Shown here one piece after another: positions 8,205 through 17,011 of a stretch of 64,000 bases of DNA; the stretch's first letter is position 1; every line of letters begins with the position of its first letter. Source of the DNA: Streptomyces sp. CHD11 (GTDB taxonomy: Bacteria > Actinomycetota > Actinomycetes > Streptomycetales > Streptomycetaceae). The stretch spans positions 248,001 to 312,000 of the forward strand of contig NZ_JABTTS010000001.1 in NCBI RefSeq assembly GCF_018638295.1. The letters are read 5' to 3'. A model generated the notes under the pieces. It did no database searches and had not been told where the DNA came from. It saw nothing but the letters and a program-made list of their open reading frames with translations. Made by a program: the position numbers and the translations under genes.

Positions 8205-11200
8205 CAGTACGTCACCTCCTGGTCGGTGCGGCGGCGGATGACGGTGACCTCGTCGCGCTGGTTGCCGGTCGGGCCGAGATAATTGAAGGCGTAGCTCAAC
8301 TGGGCATAACCGCCGATGAGATGGCTGGGCTTGATCAGCAGTCGGGTGAGGGAGTTGTGGATGCCGCCGCGCCGTCCGGTGGTCTCGGTGCGGGGGACAT
8401 CGATCAGCCGGTCCTGTGCGTGGTACATGTACACGGTGCCCTCGGGCATGCGGTGCGAGACGATCGCGCGGGCGGCGACGACGCCGTTGCGGTTGACCGC
8501 CTCGATCCAGTCGTTGTCCCGCACCCCCACCTTCGCCGCGTCCTGGGTGCTCATCCAGATGTGCGGACCGCCCCGGGACAGGGACAGCATGAAGAGGTTG
8601 TCCTGGTACTCGGAGTGGATGGACCACTTGCTGTGCGGGGTCAGGTAGCGCACGGTCACGCCGAGTTCGCCCGTCTCCCCCAGACGCGGCTCGTCGAAGA
8701 GCGCATGCATGTTCAACGGTGGCCGGTAGACCGGCAGTTGTTCACCGAGGGCGGTCATCCAGTCGTGGTCGAGGTAGAAGTGCTGGCGGCCGGTGAGGGT
8801 GTGCCAGGGCTTGGACCGCTCGACGTTGACGGTGAACGGCGAGTAGCGCCGCCCGCCGGTCTCCGAGCCGGACCACTCCGGCGAGGTGATGACCGGGACG
8901 GGGGCCGCCTGGGTGTCGGCGAAGGTGATCTGCTTGCCCTCGTGCTCGGCGGCCAGGTCCGCGAGCCGGGTGCCGGTGCGGGCTTCCAGGGTGTGGAAGC
9001 CCTGGGTGGCGAGATGTCCGTTGGTGGTGCCGGACAGGGCGAGGATCGCCTCGCATGCCTGGGAGTCGCGGGCGATCGATGGGCGTCCGTCGGCGGCTCC
9101 GCCACGCACGGTGCCGTTCTTGTGCCGCAGATAGTCCAGTTCGCGGTCCACCTTGAAGGTGACACCCTTGGTGGTGGCGCCCAGGGAGTCCAGCAGGGGG
9201 CCGAGGGCGCCCATCTTGTCGGCGACGGCACCGTAGTCGCGTTCCACGGTGATCAGTTTCGGCATGGTGCGGCCGGGCACCGGCTCGCACTCCCCCGCCT
9301 TCCAGTCCCGCACCCTGCCGTGCGGGTTGGCCATCGCGTCGGGGGTGTCGTGCAGCAGCGGCGCGGCCACCAGGTCCTTGCGCACGCCGAGGTGGCCGGC
9401 GGCCTGACGGCTGAACTCCTTGGCCAGGGTGTGGAAGATGTCGAAGTCGGTACGGGTCTGCCACGGCGGGGAGATCGCCGGGTTGAAGGAGTGCACGAAG
9501 GGGTGCATGTCCGTGCTGGACAGGTCGTACTTCTCGTACCAGGTCGCCGCGGGCAGCACGATGTCGGAGAAGACGGTGGTGCTGGTCATCCGGAAGTCGA
9601 GGGTGAGCAACAGGTCGAGCTTGCCCTCGGGGGCCTCGTCGCGCCACACCACGTCCCGGGGGCGGGCGTCGGGCGGGGCCTCGGTGGCGCGTACCGAGTG
9701 GTCGGTGCCCAGCAGGTGTTTGAGGAAGTACTCGTTGCCCTTGGCCGAGGAGCCCAGCAGGTTGGCCCGCCAGATGGTGAGCACTCGGGGGAAGTTCTCC
9801 GGTGCGTCCGGGTCCTCGCCCGCGAACCCGAGGCGGCCCGCCCTGAGTTCGTCCACCACGTGCTCGCCGGCGGTGCGGCCCGCCGCGTCGGCCTCGTCGG
9901 CCAGGTCGAGGGGGTTGCGGTCGAAGGTCGGATACGAGGGCATCCAGCCCATCCGCGCCGAGGCCGCGATCACGTCCGCCGTGGACTTCCCGGCGAACGG
10001 GCCCCCGGCCCCGGCCGCCGCGAGGGTGTCCGCGGAGAACGGGTCGTAGCGGAACTGGTCGCTGTGCAGGTACCAGTAGGCGGTCTGGATCATCTGCCGG
10101 GCGGGGCGGTTCCAGTCCGACGCGGTGGCGATCGTCGAGTAGCCGGTGATCGGCCGGACCTTCTCCTGGCCGACGTAGTGCGCCCAGCCACCGCCGTTGA
10201 CGCCCTGGCAGCCGGTGAGGGTGGTCAGGGTCAGAAACGCCCGGTAGATGGTGTCGGAGTGGAACCAGTGGTTGGTCCCCGCACCCATGATGATCATCGA
10301 ACGGCCGCGCGAGTCCGCGGCGTTGGCGGCGAACTCGCGGGCGATGCGCGCCGCCCGGTCCGCGTCCACACCGGTGATCGCGGCCTGCCAGGCCGGGGTG
10401 TACGGCTCCTCCGCGTCGTCGTAGCCGGTGGGCCAGTTCCCGGGCAGCCCCTCGCGGGCCACGCCGTACTGGGCGAGCAGCAGGTCGTACACCGTGGTGA
10501 CCGGCCGTCCCGCGATCCGGCGCACCGGCACTCCGCGCCGCAGCCGTGCGGCGCCGCCGTCCGGGGCGTCGAAGCGGGGCAGTCCGACGACGGCCGGGGC
10601 CTCGTCGCCGCCCTCGGCGGACAGCAGGGGGCGGGTCTCACCGAGGTCGAGGTTCCATTTCCCGGCGCCGGACTCGCCGAAGCGGTCGCCGAGGGTGCCG
10701 TTCGGCACCACGGGCAGGCCGGTGGCCTCGTCCAGCAACACGGTCCTGAACTCGGCGTTCTCGGCGCGGGCGTGGTCGCCGCCGAGGTCGGAGGCGGTGA
10801 GGAACTTCCCGGGCGTGTACGTGCCCGGCTCCTCCCCGCTCTCGTCGAGCGTGACCAGGAAGGGAAGGTCGGTGAACCGCCGGACGTAGTCGGTGAAGTA
10901 CGGGGTGGCGCGATCGACGAAGAACTCCTTGAGGACCACGTGTCCCATGGCCATCGCCAGCGCGCCGTCGGTGCCGGGCTGGGCGGCCAGCCACTCGTCG
11001 GCGAACTTCACGTTGTCCGCGTAGTCCGGGGAGACCGCGACGACCTTCTGGCCGCGGTAGCGGGCCTCGGCCATCCAGTGGGCGTCCGGGGTGCGGGTCA
11101 CCGGAACATTGGAGCCCCACATGATCAGATATCCGGCGTCCCACCAGTCGCCGGACTCCGGTACGTCGGTCTGGTCACCGAACACCTGCGGCGAGGCGAC

Positions 11201-11947
11201 GGGCAGGTCGGCGTACCAGTCGTAGAAGGAGAGCATCACCCCGCCGAGCAGGGAGTAGAAGCGCGCCCCCGCGGCGTGGGAGACCATCGACATGGCGGGA
11301 ATCGGGGAGAACCCGGCGAGCCGGTCCGGGCCGTACTCCTTGATGGTGTGCACATGCGCGGCGGCGGCCATCTCCGCCGCCTCGGCCCAGGACGCCCTGA
11401 CGAGACCGCCCCTGCCGCGGGCCCGTTTGTAACGGCGGGAGCGCTCGGGGTCGTTGACTATGTCCGCCCACGCGGCCACCGGGTCGCCGAGGCGGGCCTT
11501 GGCCTCCCGGTACATCTGCAGCAGCACACCGCGCACATACGGGTAGCGGACCCGGGTCGGCGAGTAGGTGTACCAGGAGAAGGCGGCGCCCCGGGGGCAG
11601 CCGCGCGGCTCGTACTCGGGGCTGTCCGGGCCGACCGACGGGTAGTCGGTCTGCTGGGCCTCCCAGGTGATGATGCCGTCCTTGACGTACACCTTCCACG
11701 AGCAGGAGCCGGTGCAGTTGACGCCGTGGGTGGAGCGCACCACCTTGTCGTGCGACCACCGGTCCCGGTAGAACTCGTCCGCCTGACGGCCGCCCTTGCG
11801 ATGCATCGAACGAAGGTCCTCGGAGACCTCGGTCCGGGTGAAGAAGCGGCGTGAGCGGACCAGTGCCTCGGCCACCTCACCGTCCATGCCCGGGGGACCG
11901 CCCTCCCGGCCCTTCCTCCCCGGTGTCGGGCTCGCTTCCGTGCTCAC
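8204..11947 (-). CDS. narG: Respiratory nitrate reductase alpha subunit, Mo-bisPGD catalytic subunit
   Basis: Catalytic subunit of 1247 residues that reduces nitrate to nitrite at a Mo-bis(pyranopterin guanine dinucleotide) centre, membrane-anchored by NarI on the cytoplasmic side. The N-terminal FS0 cluster motif HGVNCTGSC and the Mo-ligand Asp243 (SFYDWYADLP) are intact. A GTG start at 11947, with GGAGC upstream, gives the usual family length; an internal ATG at 11887 is the alternative. First gene of narGHJI, with a 184-bp leader containing a 15-bp palindrome. Confidence 0.97.
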   Translation of the reverse strand: MSTEASPTPGRKGREGGPPGMDGEVAEALVRSRRFFTRTEVSEDLRSMHRKGGRQADEFYRDRWSHDKVVRSTHGVNCTGSCSWKVYVKDGIITWEAQQTDYPSVGPDSPEYEPRGCPRGAAFSWYTYSPTRVRYPYVRGVLLQMYREAKARLGDPVAAWADIVNDPERSRRYKRARGRGGLVRASWAEAAEMAAAAHVHTIKEYGPDRLAGFSPIPAMSMVSHAAGARFYSLLGGVMLSFYDWYADLPVASPQVFGDQTDVPESGDWWDAGYLIMWGSNVPVTRTPDAHWMAEARYRGQKVVAVSPDYADNVKFADEWLAAQPGTDGALAMAMGHVVLKEFFVDRATPYFTDYVRRFTDLPFLVTLDESGEEPGTYTPGKFLTASDLGGDHARAENAEFRTVLLDEATGLPVVPNGTLGDRFGESGAGKWNLDLGETRPLLSAEGGDEAPAVVGLPRFDAPDGGAARLRRGVPVRRIAGRPVTTVYDLLLAQYGVAREGLPGNWPTGYDDAEEPYTPAWQAAITGVDADRAARIAREFAANAADSRGRSMIIMGAGTNHWFHSDTIYRAFLTLTTLTGCQGVNGGGWAHYVGQEKVRPITGYSTIATASDWNRPARQMIQTAYWYLHSDQFRYDPFSADTLAAAGAGGPFAGKSTADVIAASARMGWMPSYPTFDRNPLDLADEADAAGRTAGEHVVDELRAGRLGFAGEDPDAPENFPRVLTIWRANLLGSSAKGNEYFLKHLLGTDHSVRATEAPPDARPRDVVWRDEAPEGKLDLLLTLDFRMTSTTVFSDIVLPAATWYEKYDLSSTDMHPFVHSFNPAISPPWQTRTDFDIFHTLAKEFSRQAAGHLGVRKDLVAAPLLHDTPDAMANPHGRVRDWKAGECEPVPGRTMPKLITVERDYGAVADKMGALGPLLDSLGATTKGVTFKVDRELDYLRHKNGTVRGGAADGRPSIARDSQACEAILALSGTTNGHLATQGFHTLEARTGTRLADLAAEHEGKQITFADTQAAPVPVITSPEWSGSETGGRRYSPFTVNVERSKPWHTLTGRQHFYLDHDWMTALGEQLPVYRPPLNMHALFDEPRLGETGELGVTVRYLTPHSKWSIHSEYQDNLFMLSLSRGGPHIWMSTQDAAKVGVRDNDWIEAVNRNGVVAARAIVSHRMPEGTVYMYHAQDRLIDVPRTETTGRRGGIHNSLTRLLIKPSHLIGGYAQLSYAFNYLGPTGNQRDEVTVIRRRTDQEVTY

Positions 11948-12112
11948 GCGGTCGCTCCTTCCCGGACGCCTCGCGTCCATGGCATGCCCGCTCGGGACCC
12001 AGCGGTTGTACGCACCGGCTCGCCTTACCTGACCATCGGACAGATATTCGGAATCAGTGCATGTTTTTGATCGCCAGTCCCTTTGTACTCTCCTTTCACT
12101 CCGAACGGGGGA

Positions 12113-12127
12113 GGACCGGGCCGGTCC
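12113..12127. promoter_or_regulatory. GGACCGG-G-CCGGTCC palindrome between narG and the hemerythrin gene
   Basis: A 15-bp inverted repeat with 7-bp arms lies just beyond the hemerythrin gene's stop and about 170 bp upstream of narG. It could terminate the narK-hemerythrin transcript or serve as a regulator site for narG. The sequence alone does not decide. The rest of 11948-12131 has no clear promoter elements that I can name. Confidence 0.4.
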
Positions 12128-12131
12128 GGTC

Positions 12132-12605
12132 TCAGCCTGTCGGCTGCTCCATGCGGGTGCCGGCGCGGGCACGCACCGCTTCGACCGCCTCCCACTGCTC
12201 GGTGGACAGCGCCGCGAGCGCGGCGGGGAAGACCCCGTCCTGCTCCTTGAGGATGTGCAGGCGCAGCAGGTCGAGCGTCCGGATGAGCCGGTCCGGCCAG
12301 TCCGCGTCGCGCGGTGTGCCGGCCGCGGCCTCCGCCAGCACGGATTCGACGAGCCGGTGTTCCTCCTCCAGGGCCGCCATCTGCTCGGGGAAGTCGTCGG
12401 CGAGCGCGGGGAACAGGCCGTGCTCCTCGACTTCGGTGTGGGGTTCGAGCACCTCACCGATCCGGCGCGCCAGTCCGGCCATCCTGCCGGTGTCGCCTTG
12501 GCGGCGGGCGTCCCGGACGTGGCTGATCAGGCCGACCACCTCGTCGTGCTCACGGGTGAGTTCATCGATCGTGGTGAGCGACTGGCAGCCGCAGTACTCG
12601 CACAT
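12132..12605 (-). CDS. Hemerythrin HHE-domain protein
   Basis: 157-residue cytoplasmic protein with a hemerythrin-like four-helix fold predicted to bind a non-haem di-iron centre. Candidate ligands are in REHDEVVGLISH, PHTEVEEHGLFP, EEHRLVE and LHILKEQDGVFP. The N-terminus carries a Cys cluster, CEYCGC, which may bind metal or sense redox state. Such proteins sit beside nar or nitrosative-stress genes and are linked to O2/NO sensing or iron-centre repair. It starts 30 nt after the upstream narK and is probably co-transcribed with it. Confidence 0.85.
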   Translation of the reverse strand: MCEYCGCQSLTTIDELTREHDEVVGLISHVRDARRQGDTGRMAGLARRIGEVLEPHTEVEEHGLFPALADDFPEQMAALEEEHRLVESVLAEAAAGTPRDADWPDRLIRTLDLLRLHILKEQDGVFPAALAALSTEQWEAVEAVRARAGTRMEQPTG

Positions 12606-12635
12606 GGTGTGCCTCCGTCTCGGTGCAGTGCCGGG

Positions 12636-13886
12636 TCAGTGGGACCGGGCGGCCACGGGGACGCGGCGCTCGATCCCGCGGCGGACGCCGGTCAGCGTGT
12701 AGGCCAGTGCGGCCGCGGCCACCAGGGCCAGCAGCACCAGGCCCAGGGCGTAGGAGCCGTAGGCGCCGTGCAGGGCGCCCATGACCAGCGGGGGCAGGAA
12801 GCCGCCGAGTCCGCCGGCCGCGCCGACCACGCCGGTGACCGATCCGACCTTGTTCGTCGGGGAAAGCAGTGCCACCAGGGCGAAGACGGCGCCGCTGCCC
12901 GCTCCGAGAGCCGCGGCCATGACCAGGAAGGCGATGGTGCCGACGGGCGCGAGGGGCGGGGTGAAGGACTGCGCCAGCGCGCCGGCGACCACCAGGGCCA
13001 GGGAGCCGCTCAGTACCCGCACCGGGCCGATGCGGTCCGACAGCCAGCCGCCGACCGGCCGCATGGCCACGGCCAGCAGCACGAATCCCGCCATCCGGTT
13101 GGCCGCGTCGGCCTGGGTGAGGCTGTAGCCGGTCTTCAGGTAGGTGGGCAGGTACACCGAGAAGGCGACGTATCCGCCGAAGGCCACCGCGTACAGGGCG
13201 GACGCCTGCCAGGTCACGGCCAGCTTGACGGTGGCGCCCAGCCGCCGGGCCAGCGGCTCGGTCGGCACGGTGCGTCCGGGGGCGTCGCGCAGCACGACGG
13301 CCGAGACCGCCGCGTACACGGCCAGCACGACGGCGGTGATCAGGAACGGGTTGGCCATGCCGTTAGCGTCGACCAGCTTCACCGTGGTGAGGGCGCTGAT
13401 CGCGGTGCCGCCCATGCCGGCTCCGAAGACGCCGATGGCCAGGCCCCGGCGCTCGGGCGGGAACCATGCGCTGACGAAGGGCACGCCGATGGCGAAGGCG
13501 GTGCCGCCGACCCCCAGGAAGAAGCCGCCGGCCAGCAGCGCGGCGAACGAGGAGTGCCCGGCCAGGCCCAGATAGAGCACAGGCAGGATGGTGGCCAGGG
13601 AAACCAGCGGGAACATCACCCGGCCGCCGAACCGGTCGGTGAGCGCGCCGACCGGGATGCGGCCCAGCGAGCCGACGATCACCGGTACGGCCACCAGCAG
13701 CGACTGCTGGAACGACGACAGTCCCAGGGAGTCCTGCAGCCGGGGGGCGAGAGGGCTGAGCAGCGCCCAGGCCCAGAAGTTCACGGCGAAACCGGCGGTG
13801 GCCAGGGCCAGCATCAGCCAGGCCCGGCCACTCACGGCCGCACCGGGTACCGGTGCTCGGTTCGAACTGCTCGACGGCTGGAGCAT
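12636..13886 (-). CDS. narK: NarK-type nitrate/nitrite MFS transporter
   Basis: Major facilitator superfamily protein of 416 residues with about 12 membrane helices. Family signatures visible include GRIPVGALTDRFGGR between helices 2 and 3 and the Gly-rich GVGGTAFAIGVPFVSAWFPP and GVFGAGMGG nitrate-porter region; a second Gly-rich stretch (GVVGAAGGLGGFLPP) lies in the C-terminal half. It would import nitrate or export nitrite for the neighbouring NarGHI. The start at 13886 has GGGAGGA about 9 nt upstream. Confidence 0.93.
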   Translation of the reverse strand: MLQPSSSSNRAPVPGAAVSGRAWLMLALATAGFAVNFWAWALLSPLAPRLQDSLGLSSFQQSLLVAVPVIVGSLGRIPVGALTDRFGGRVMFPLVSLATILPVLYLGLAGHSSFAALLAGGFFLGVGGTAFAIGVPFVSAWFPPERRGLAIGVFGAGMGGTAISALTTVKLVDANGMANPFLITAVVLAVYAAVSAVVLRDAPGRTVPTEPLARRLGATVKLAVTWQASALYAVAFGGYVAFSVYLPTYLKTGYSLTQADAANRMAGFVLLAVAMRPVGGWLSDRIGPVRVLSGSLALVVAGALAQSFTPPLAPVGTIAFLVMAAALGAGSGAVFALVALLSPTNKVGSVTGVVGAAGGLGGFLPPLVMGALHGAYGSYALGLVLLALVAAAALAYTLTGVRRGIERRVPVAARSH

Positions 13887-14003
13887 GCCGCCCGTCCTCC
13901 CTGTCGCGGTGCGGCCCGTCTCAGTCGGCGCCGCGGGTACCGGGCTGTGTTCCGGCCTCCCACGACCACTATCGGGCGCGCGGGGCCCTGACGCGCTGGG
14001 CCG

Positions 14004-15044
14004 TCAGTCCCCGTCGCCTGGGACCGGCGGTCCCGAATGCGAGGTCCGAACGGCATGCCCAGCGCGCCGGTCGGCCGGATGTGCCTCAGCCCGCGGGGTG
14101 AGCGTTCCCCTGGCCTCGGGGCCGTAACCGAAGCGGATCAGTACCTGGGGACTGCACCACCGGGCGGAGGGGGCCTTCATCGCCTCACGCAGGTCCGGCC
14201 ATTCCATGGCCTGGTGGAGCAGCGAGGTCCGCACTCCGTGTGCGGTGGCCACCAGCAGCGCGCGTTCGAGCGCCTGGCCGGCCCGCAGCCAGTCACGCGG
14301 CCGGTCGCCGACGGTCCACAACAGGGCGACCTGGGCGTGCCGTTCGAATCGCAGCCGCGGCCGTCCGGGCACGGGCGGACGGCCCGCGAAGTCACGCATC
14401 GGCATCCGCCCGGCGGCGTCCAGCGGGCGGGCCGTGGTGAACGGGATGCCGTAGGGGCTCGATCCGGGCGGCGCGATCCAGGCGCGGCTCTCGGCCGTAC
14501 GCGCCTTGTCCGCGACGTTGCGCAGTTCGGCCGCCGACGTCACACGCAGCAGCCGGCGCGTGTGGAGGATGTCCGGGACATGCAGATGCGCGCCCTCGGC
14601 CCGCGCGCCCGCGACCATCTCGGCGACGACCGGCTCGGGCACCGGACGGCCGGTGAACGGCATCCGGCTGGAGTGCCGCCGGGCCACGGCCGCGTACAGC
14701 GCGCTGAGGTCCGGCGGGCCGCCGGCCGGGACGGTCAGCCGCACGGTGGCGAGCAGGTCGGGATCGGACGGGTCCGCGAGCAGGTGCACAGCGGGCTGCC
14801 AGCCGAGGTGGGCCGCCGCGACCCGCAGGTTGAACACCGCCGAGCCGGCGGACAGGTACAGGGCGCGTCCGTCCGGGTCGGCCAGCGCCAGGGACCGGCC
14901 GCGGTCGGCGTGCACGGTGACCGACCGGGTGCCGAGGTCGAAGCCGAAACGCCAGGGCTGGGTGTTGTGGATCGACGGCGCCGCGACTGCCGCGGCCAGC
15001 AGCGTCTCCAGCGCGAGTGCGTTGATCTTGTCGGTGTGTGTCAT
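14004..15044 (-). CDS. Acg-family FMN-binding nitroreductase-like protein
   Basis: 346-residue protein of the Acg group (related to Mycobacterium tuberculosis Acg/Rv2032 and Rv3131), a two-domain nitroreductase-like FMN-binding fold. Conserved pieces are APSIHNTQPWRF near the N-terminus, RRHSSRMPFTGRPVP in the middle, and LLHQAMEWPDLR with PQVLIRFGYG near the end. In mycobacteria the family belongs to the DosR dormancy regulon and is thought to store flavin rather than reduce nitro compounds; that role here is inference. A GGGCC-N4-GGCCC site lies 87 nt upstream of the start. The last 35 residues (after TPRAEAHPAD) are poorly conserved. Confidence 0.88.
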   Translation of the reverse strand: MTHTDKINALALETLLAAAVAAPSIHNTQPWRFGFDLGTRSVTVHADRGRSLALADPDGRALYLSAGSAVFNLRVAAAHLGWQPAVHLLADPSDPDLLATVRLTVPAGGPPDLSALYAAVARRHSSRMPFTGRPVPEPVVAEMVAGARAEGAHLHVPDILHTRRLLRVTSAAELRNVADKARTAESRAWIAPPGSSPYGIPFTTARPLDAAGRMPMRDFAGRPPVPGRPRLRFERHAQVALLWTVGDRPRDWLRAGQALERALLVATAHGVRTSLLHQAMEWPDLREAMKAPSARWCSPQVLIRFGYGPEARGTLTPRAEAHPADRRAGHAVRTSHSGPPVPGDGD

Positions 15045-15130
15045 GGCTCCCACTCCGTACGGGAACCTCCGGTGTGGAGGCTGGACTGCCCTGTACTCCC
15101 ACTCTGCGCCCGCGGCCCGTCGCGTGACGA

Positions 15131-15144
15131 GGGCCACACGGCCC
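15131..15144. promoter_or_regulatory. GGGCC-ACAC-GGCCC box upstream of the acg-like gene
   Basis: Perfect 5-bp arms separated by 4 nt. The same architecture occurs upstream of the DevR-like regulator (16885-16898), which suggests a shared regulator. The distance to the acg-like start is 87 nt. Confidence 0.5.
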
Positions 15145-15225
15145 ACCCCCGGCGCCGGGCGGACCCATGCCCGGTTCGCCGGATCACGGCGGAGAGCCGG
15201 CCGGCGGTGGCTGTCGGGCCGGGCT

Positions 15226-15548
15226 CCGGGACGGGGGCGGGACCTCGGCCGGGACGGGGACCGCGGCCCGGACCGGGACACGAACCCCGGGGCCGGGGCC
15301 GGGACCGGAGCCGGAGCCCGGACCGGGACACGAACCCTGGGGCCGGGACCGGAGCCGGAGCCCGGACCGGGACCGGAGCCGGAGCCGGAGCCGGAGCCCG
15401 GACCGGGACCGGAGCCGGAGCCGGAGCCCGGACCGGGACCGGAGCCGGAGCGGGACCGGGGGCGAGACCGGAGCCGGAGCGGGACCGGGGGCGAGACCGG
15501 AGCCGGAGCGGGACCGGGGGCGAGACCGGAGCCGGGGCGGGACCGGAG
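15226..15548. repeat. GC-rich 6/12-nt tandem repeat array
   Basis: About 320 bp of nearly pure purine-G/C repeats built from units such as GGAGCC, GGGACC and CCCGGACCGGGA, with larger blocks repeated (for example the GGAGCGGGACCGGGGGCGAG block near 15460-15530). Any frame gives low-complexity Pro/Ala/Val or Gly/Ala/Arg peptides, so I do not treat it as coding. It separates the acg-like gene from a truncated narJ and may be a slippage-prone expansion at a rearrangement point. Confidence 0.85.
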
Positions 15549-15608
15549 GTGAGAGCTGGGGGCGGGACCACGAGACGGAGGCCGGTGACGGCCGCCGCGT
15601 CATGCCCG

Positions 15609-16005
15609 GTGTCCCCACTCTGCGCCGCCGCTCCGGCGGCGCCCCCGCCGGGGACCGGCCACGACCTCACTGCGCGCCCTGATCCGTCCCTCCTCCCGCC
15701 GCCGCCCCCGCCGCTGACGCCCGGGGAGACGGAGCGACGGGCGTACCTGCTGCGGCTGTGGTCACTGATGCCGCAGTACCCGGACGCCGAACTCGCCGCC
15801 GCGCGGCAGGTGTTCACCGCCGCCGTCGAGACGATGGAGCCCTCGCCCGGCGCCGGGCATCTGGCCGAGTTCACCGCCTGGTTCGCCGCCCAGGAGCCGG
15901 ACGCGCTCCAGCAGCACTGCGTCGAGCCCTTCGGCCTGCGCCGCCGGAGCAGCCCGTACCTCACCTACTACCTGCACGGCGACACCCGCCGCGGGGTGGT
16001 CCGCC
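15609..16005 (+). pseudogene. Truncated second NarJ-like chaperone
   Basis: The plus strand encodes the N-terminal half of a NarJ homologue: ERRAYLLRLWSLMPQYPD, then EFTAWFAAQEPDALQQHCVE and LRRRSSPYLTYYLHGDTRRG, aligning with the LTYYAHGDTRKRG motif of the intact NarJ at 5839-6507. Similarity stops abruptly after HGDTRRG and the frame runs on into unrelated sequence. The Cys-Cys before YLTYY in the intact copy is Ser-Ser here. A GTG at 15609 is a possible start, but the upstream region is the GC repeat. It appears to be a remnant of a second nar operon. Confidence 0.75.
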
Positions 16006-16123
16006 GGTCGCCGGCGCGACGTGAACCAGGGCGCGGGGCAGCCGGGGCGGCCGGGCGCGGTCCGTACGCGGCCCGGAGGCAACGGACCAGCGGGCTCCGA
16101 CGGGGACGGGGCGGCCGCCGGGA

Positions 16124-16816
16124 TCAGCGGCCTTCGTGGCGCAGGCGGTCCCTGGCCTCGGTGGCGATCACGGCGGCCTGGACGCGGCGCTCCACCCCGA
16201 GCTTGGCCAGCAGCCTGGAGATGTGGTTCTTCACGGTCTTCTCGGCGAGGTACAGCCGCTGGCCGATCTGCCGGTTGGTCAGTCCTTCGCCGATCAGCGC
16301 GAGGATCTCCCGCTCGCGGTCGGTCAGCCCCGGCAGCGCGTCCGGCTCCTCTTCCTTCTGCTCTCCGCCGCGCAGCCGGGCCATCAGCTTGGTGGTGGCG
16401 CTCGGGTCGAGCAGCGACTGGCCCCGGGCCACCGTGCGGACCGCCGTCACCAGGTCGGAGCCGCGGATCTGCTTGAGCACGTAGCCCGAGGCGCCGGCCA
16501 TGATCGAGTCCAGCAGGGCCTCCTCGTCGTCGAACGAGGTCAGCATCAGACAGGCCAGGTCGGGCATCCGCGAGCGCAGGTCGCGGCAGACACTGACGCC
16601 GTCCCCGTCGGGCAGCCGGACGTCGAGGACGGCGACCTGGGGGCGCAGGGCGGGGACACGGACGAGCGCCTGCTCGACGGTGGCGGCCTCACCGACCACG
16701 GTGATGTCCGGCTCGTCGTTCAGCAGGTCGTGCACCCCGCGCCGGACCACCTCGTGGTCGTCCAGCAGGAAGACCCGGATCGGGTTGTCGGGGCCGGGCT
16801 GCTCGCCGTCCGCCAT
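16124..16816 (-). CDS. DevR/DosR-like NarL-family response regulator
   Basis: 230-residue regulator with a receiver domain ([12 protein letters not shown], phospho-acceptor Asp in [28 protein letters not shown]) and a C-terminal LuxR helix-turn-helix ([22 protein letters not shown] and [16 protein letters not shown]). Overall pattern is that of mycobacterial DevR/DosR and streptomycete OsdR-type regulators, which answer hypoxia and NO. The start at 16816 is chosen because GAGGAG precedes the ATG; an in-frame GTG at 16843 is possible. No kinase gene is adjacent. Tandem palindromes about 55-80 nt upstream suggest autoregulation. Confidence 0.88.
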   Translation of the reverse strand: MADGEQPGPDNPIRVFLLDDHEVVRRGVHDLLNDEPDITVVGEAATVEQALVRVPALRPQVAVLDVRLPDGDGVSVCRDLRSRMPDLACLMLTSFDDEEALLDSIMAGASGYVLKQIRGSDLVTAVRTVARGQSLLDPSATTKLMARLRGGEQKEEEPDALPGLTDREREILALIGEGLTNRQIGQRLYLAEKTVKNHISRLLAKLGVERRVQAAVIATEARDRLRHEGR

Positions 16817-16870
16817 CACATGCTCCTCGTTGTCCGCGTACACCGTTCCGGGACGATACTCGCCGGTCCA

Positions 16871-16898
16871 GGGCCTGATGGCCAGGGCCGGTCGGCCC
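16871..16898. promoter_or_regulatory. Two tandem GGGCC-N4-GGCC(C) boxes upstream of the DevR-like gene
   Basis: Back-to-back 14-bp sites, GGGCC-TGAT-GGCCA (16871-16884) and GGGCC-GGTC-GGCCC (16885-16898). The second extends to 7-bp arms (CAGGGCC/GGCCCTG). They lie 55 and 69 nt upstream of the regulator's start codon, and the same architecture occurs before the acg-like gene. Tandem spacing is like that of DosR-type boxes; the base consensus differs. Confidence 0.55.
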
Positions 16899-17011
16899 TG
16901 TCTCCCCCGGCTCTGCCCCCGTGGGTACCCGCCCGGGGTACGCGCCGCCGCCCGGCGGTGACGCGAGAACCGCGGGCGGGGCGCGGTACCGGCGGCGGCG
17001 CGGCGCGGAAT

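Noticed and set aside
8321..11854. Very long open frame antisense to narG (over 1100 codons)
   Set aside because: Its translation is low-complexity Val/Gly/Arg-rich with no domain, and narG on the other strand is a complete, motif-rich enzyme. Long antisense frames are a normal by-product of high GC.
12113..12127. Third DevR-type box at narG
   Set aside because: The arms are GGACCGG/CCGGTCC with one central base, unlike the 5-4-5 GGGCC-N4-GGCCC sites; its position at the hemerythrin 3' end suits a terminator as well.
15226..15548. CRISPR array
   Set aside because: The repeats are short, contiguous hexamers without spacers, and no cas genes are present.
14037..16484. An 815-codon plus-strand protein spanning the acg-like gene, the repeat and the narJ remnant
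   Set aside because: Only the narJ-like portion (15609-16005) resembles a protein; the rest is antisense to other genes or repeat.
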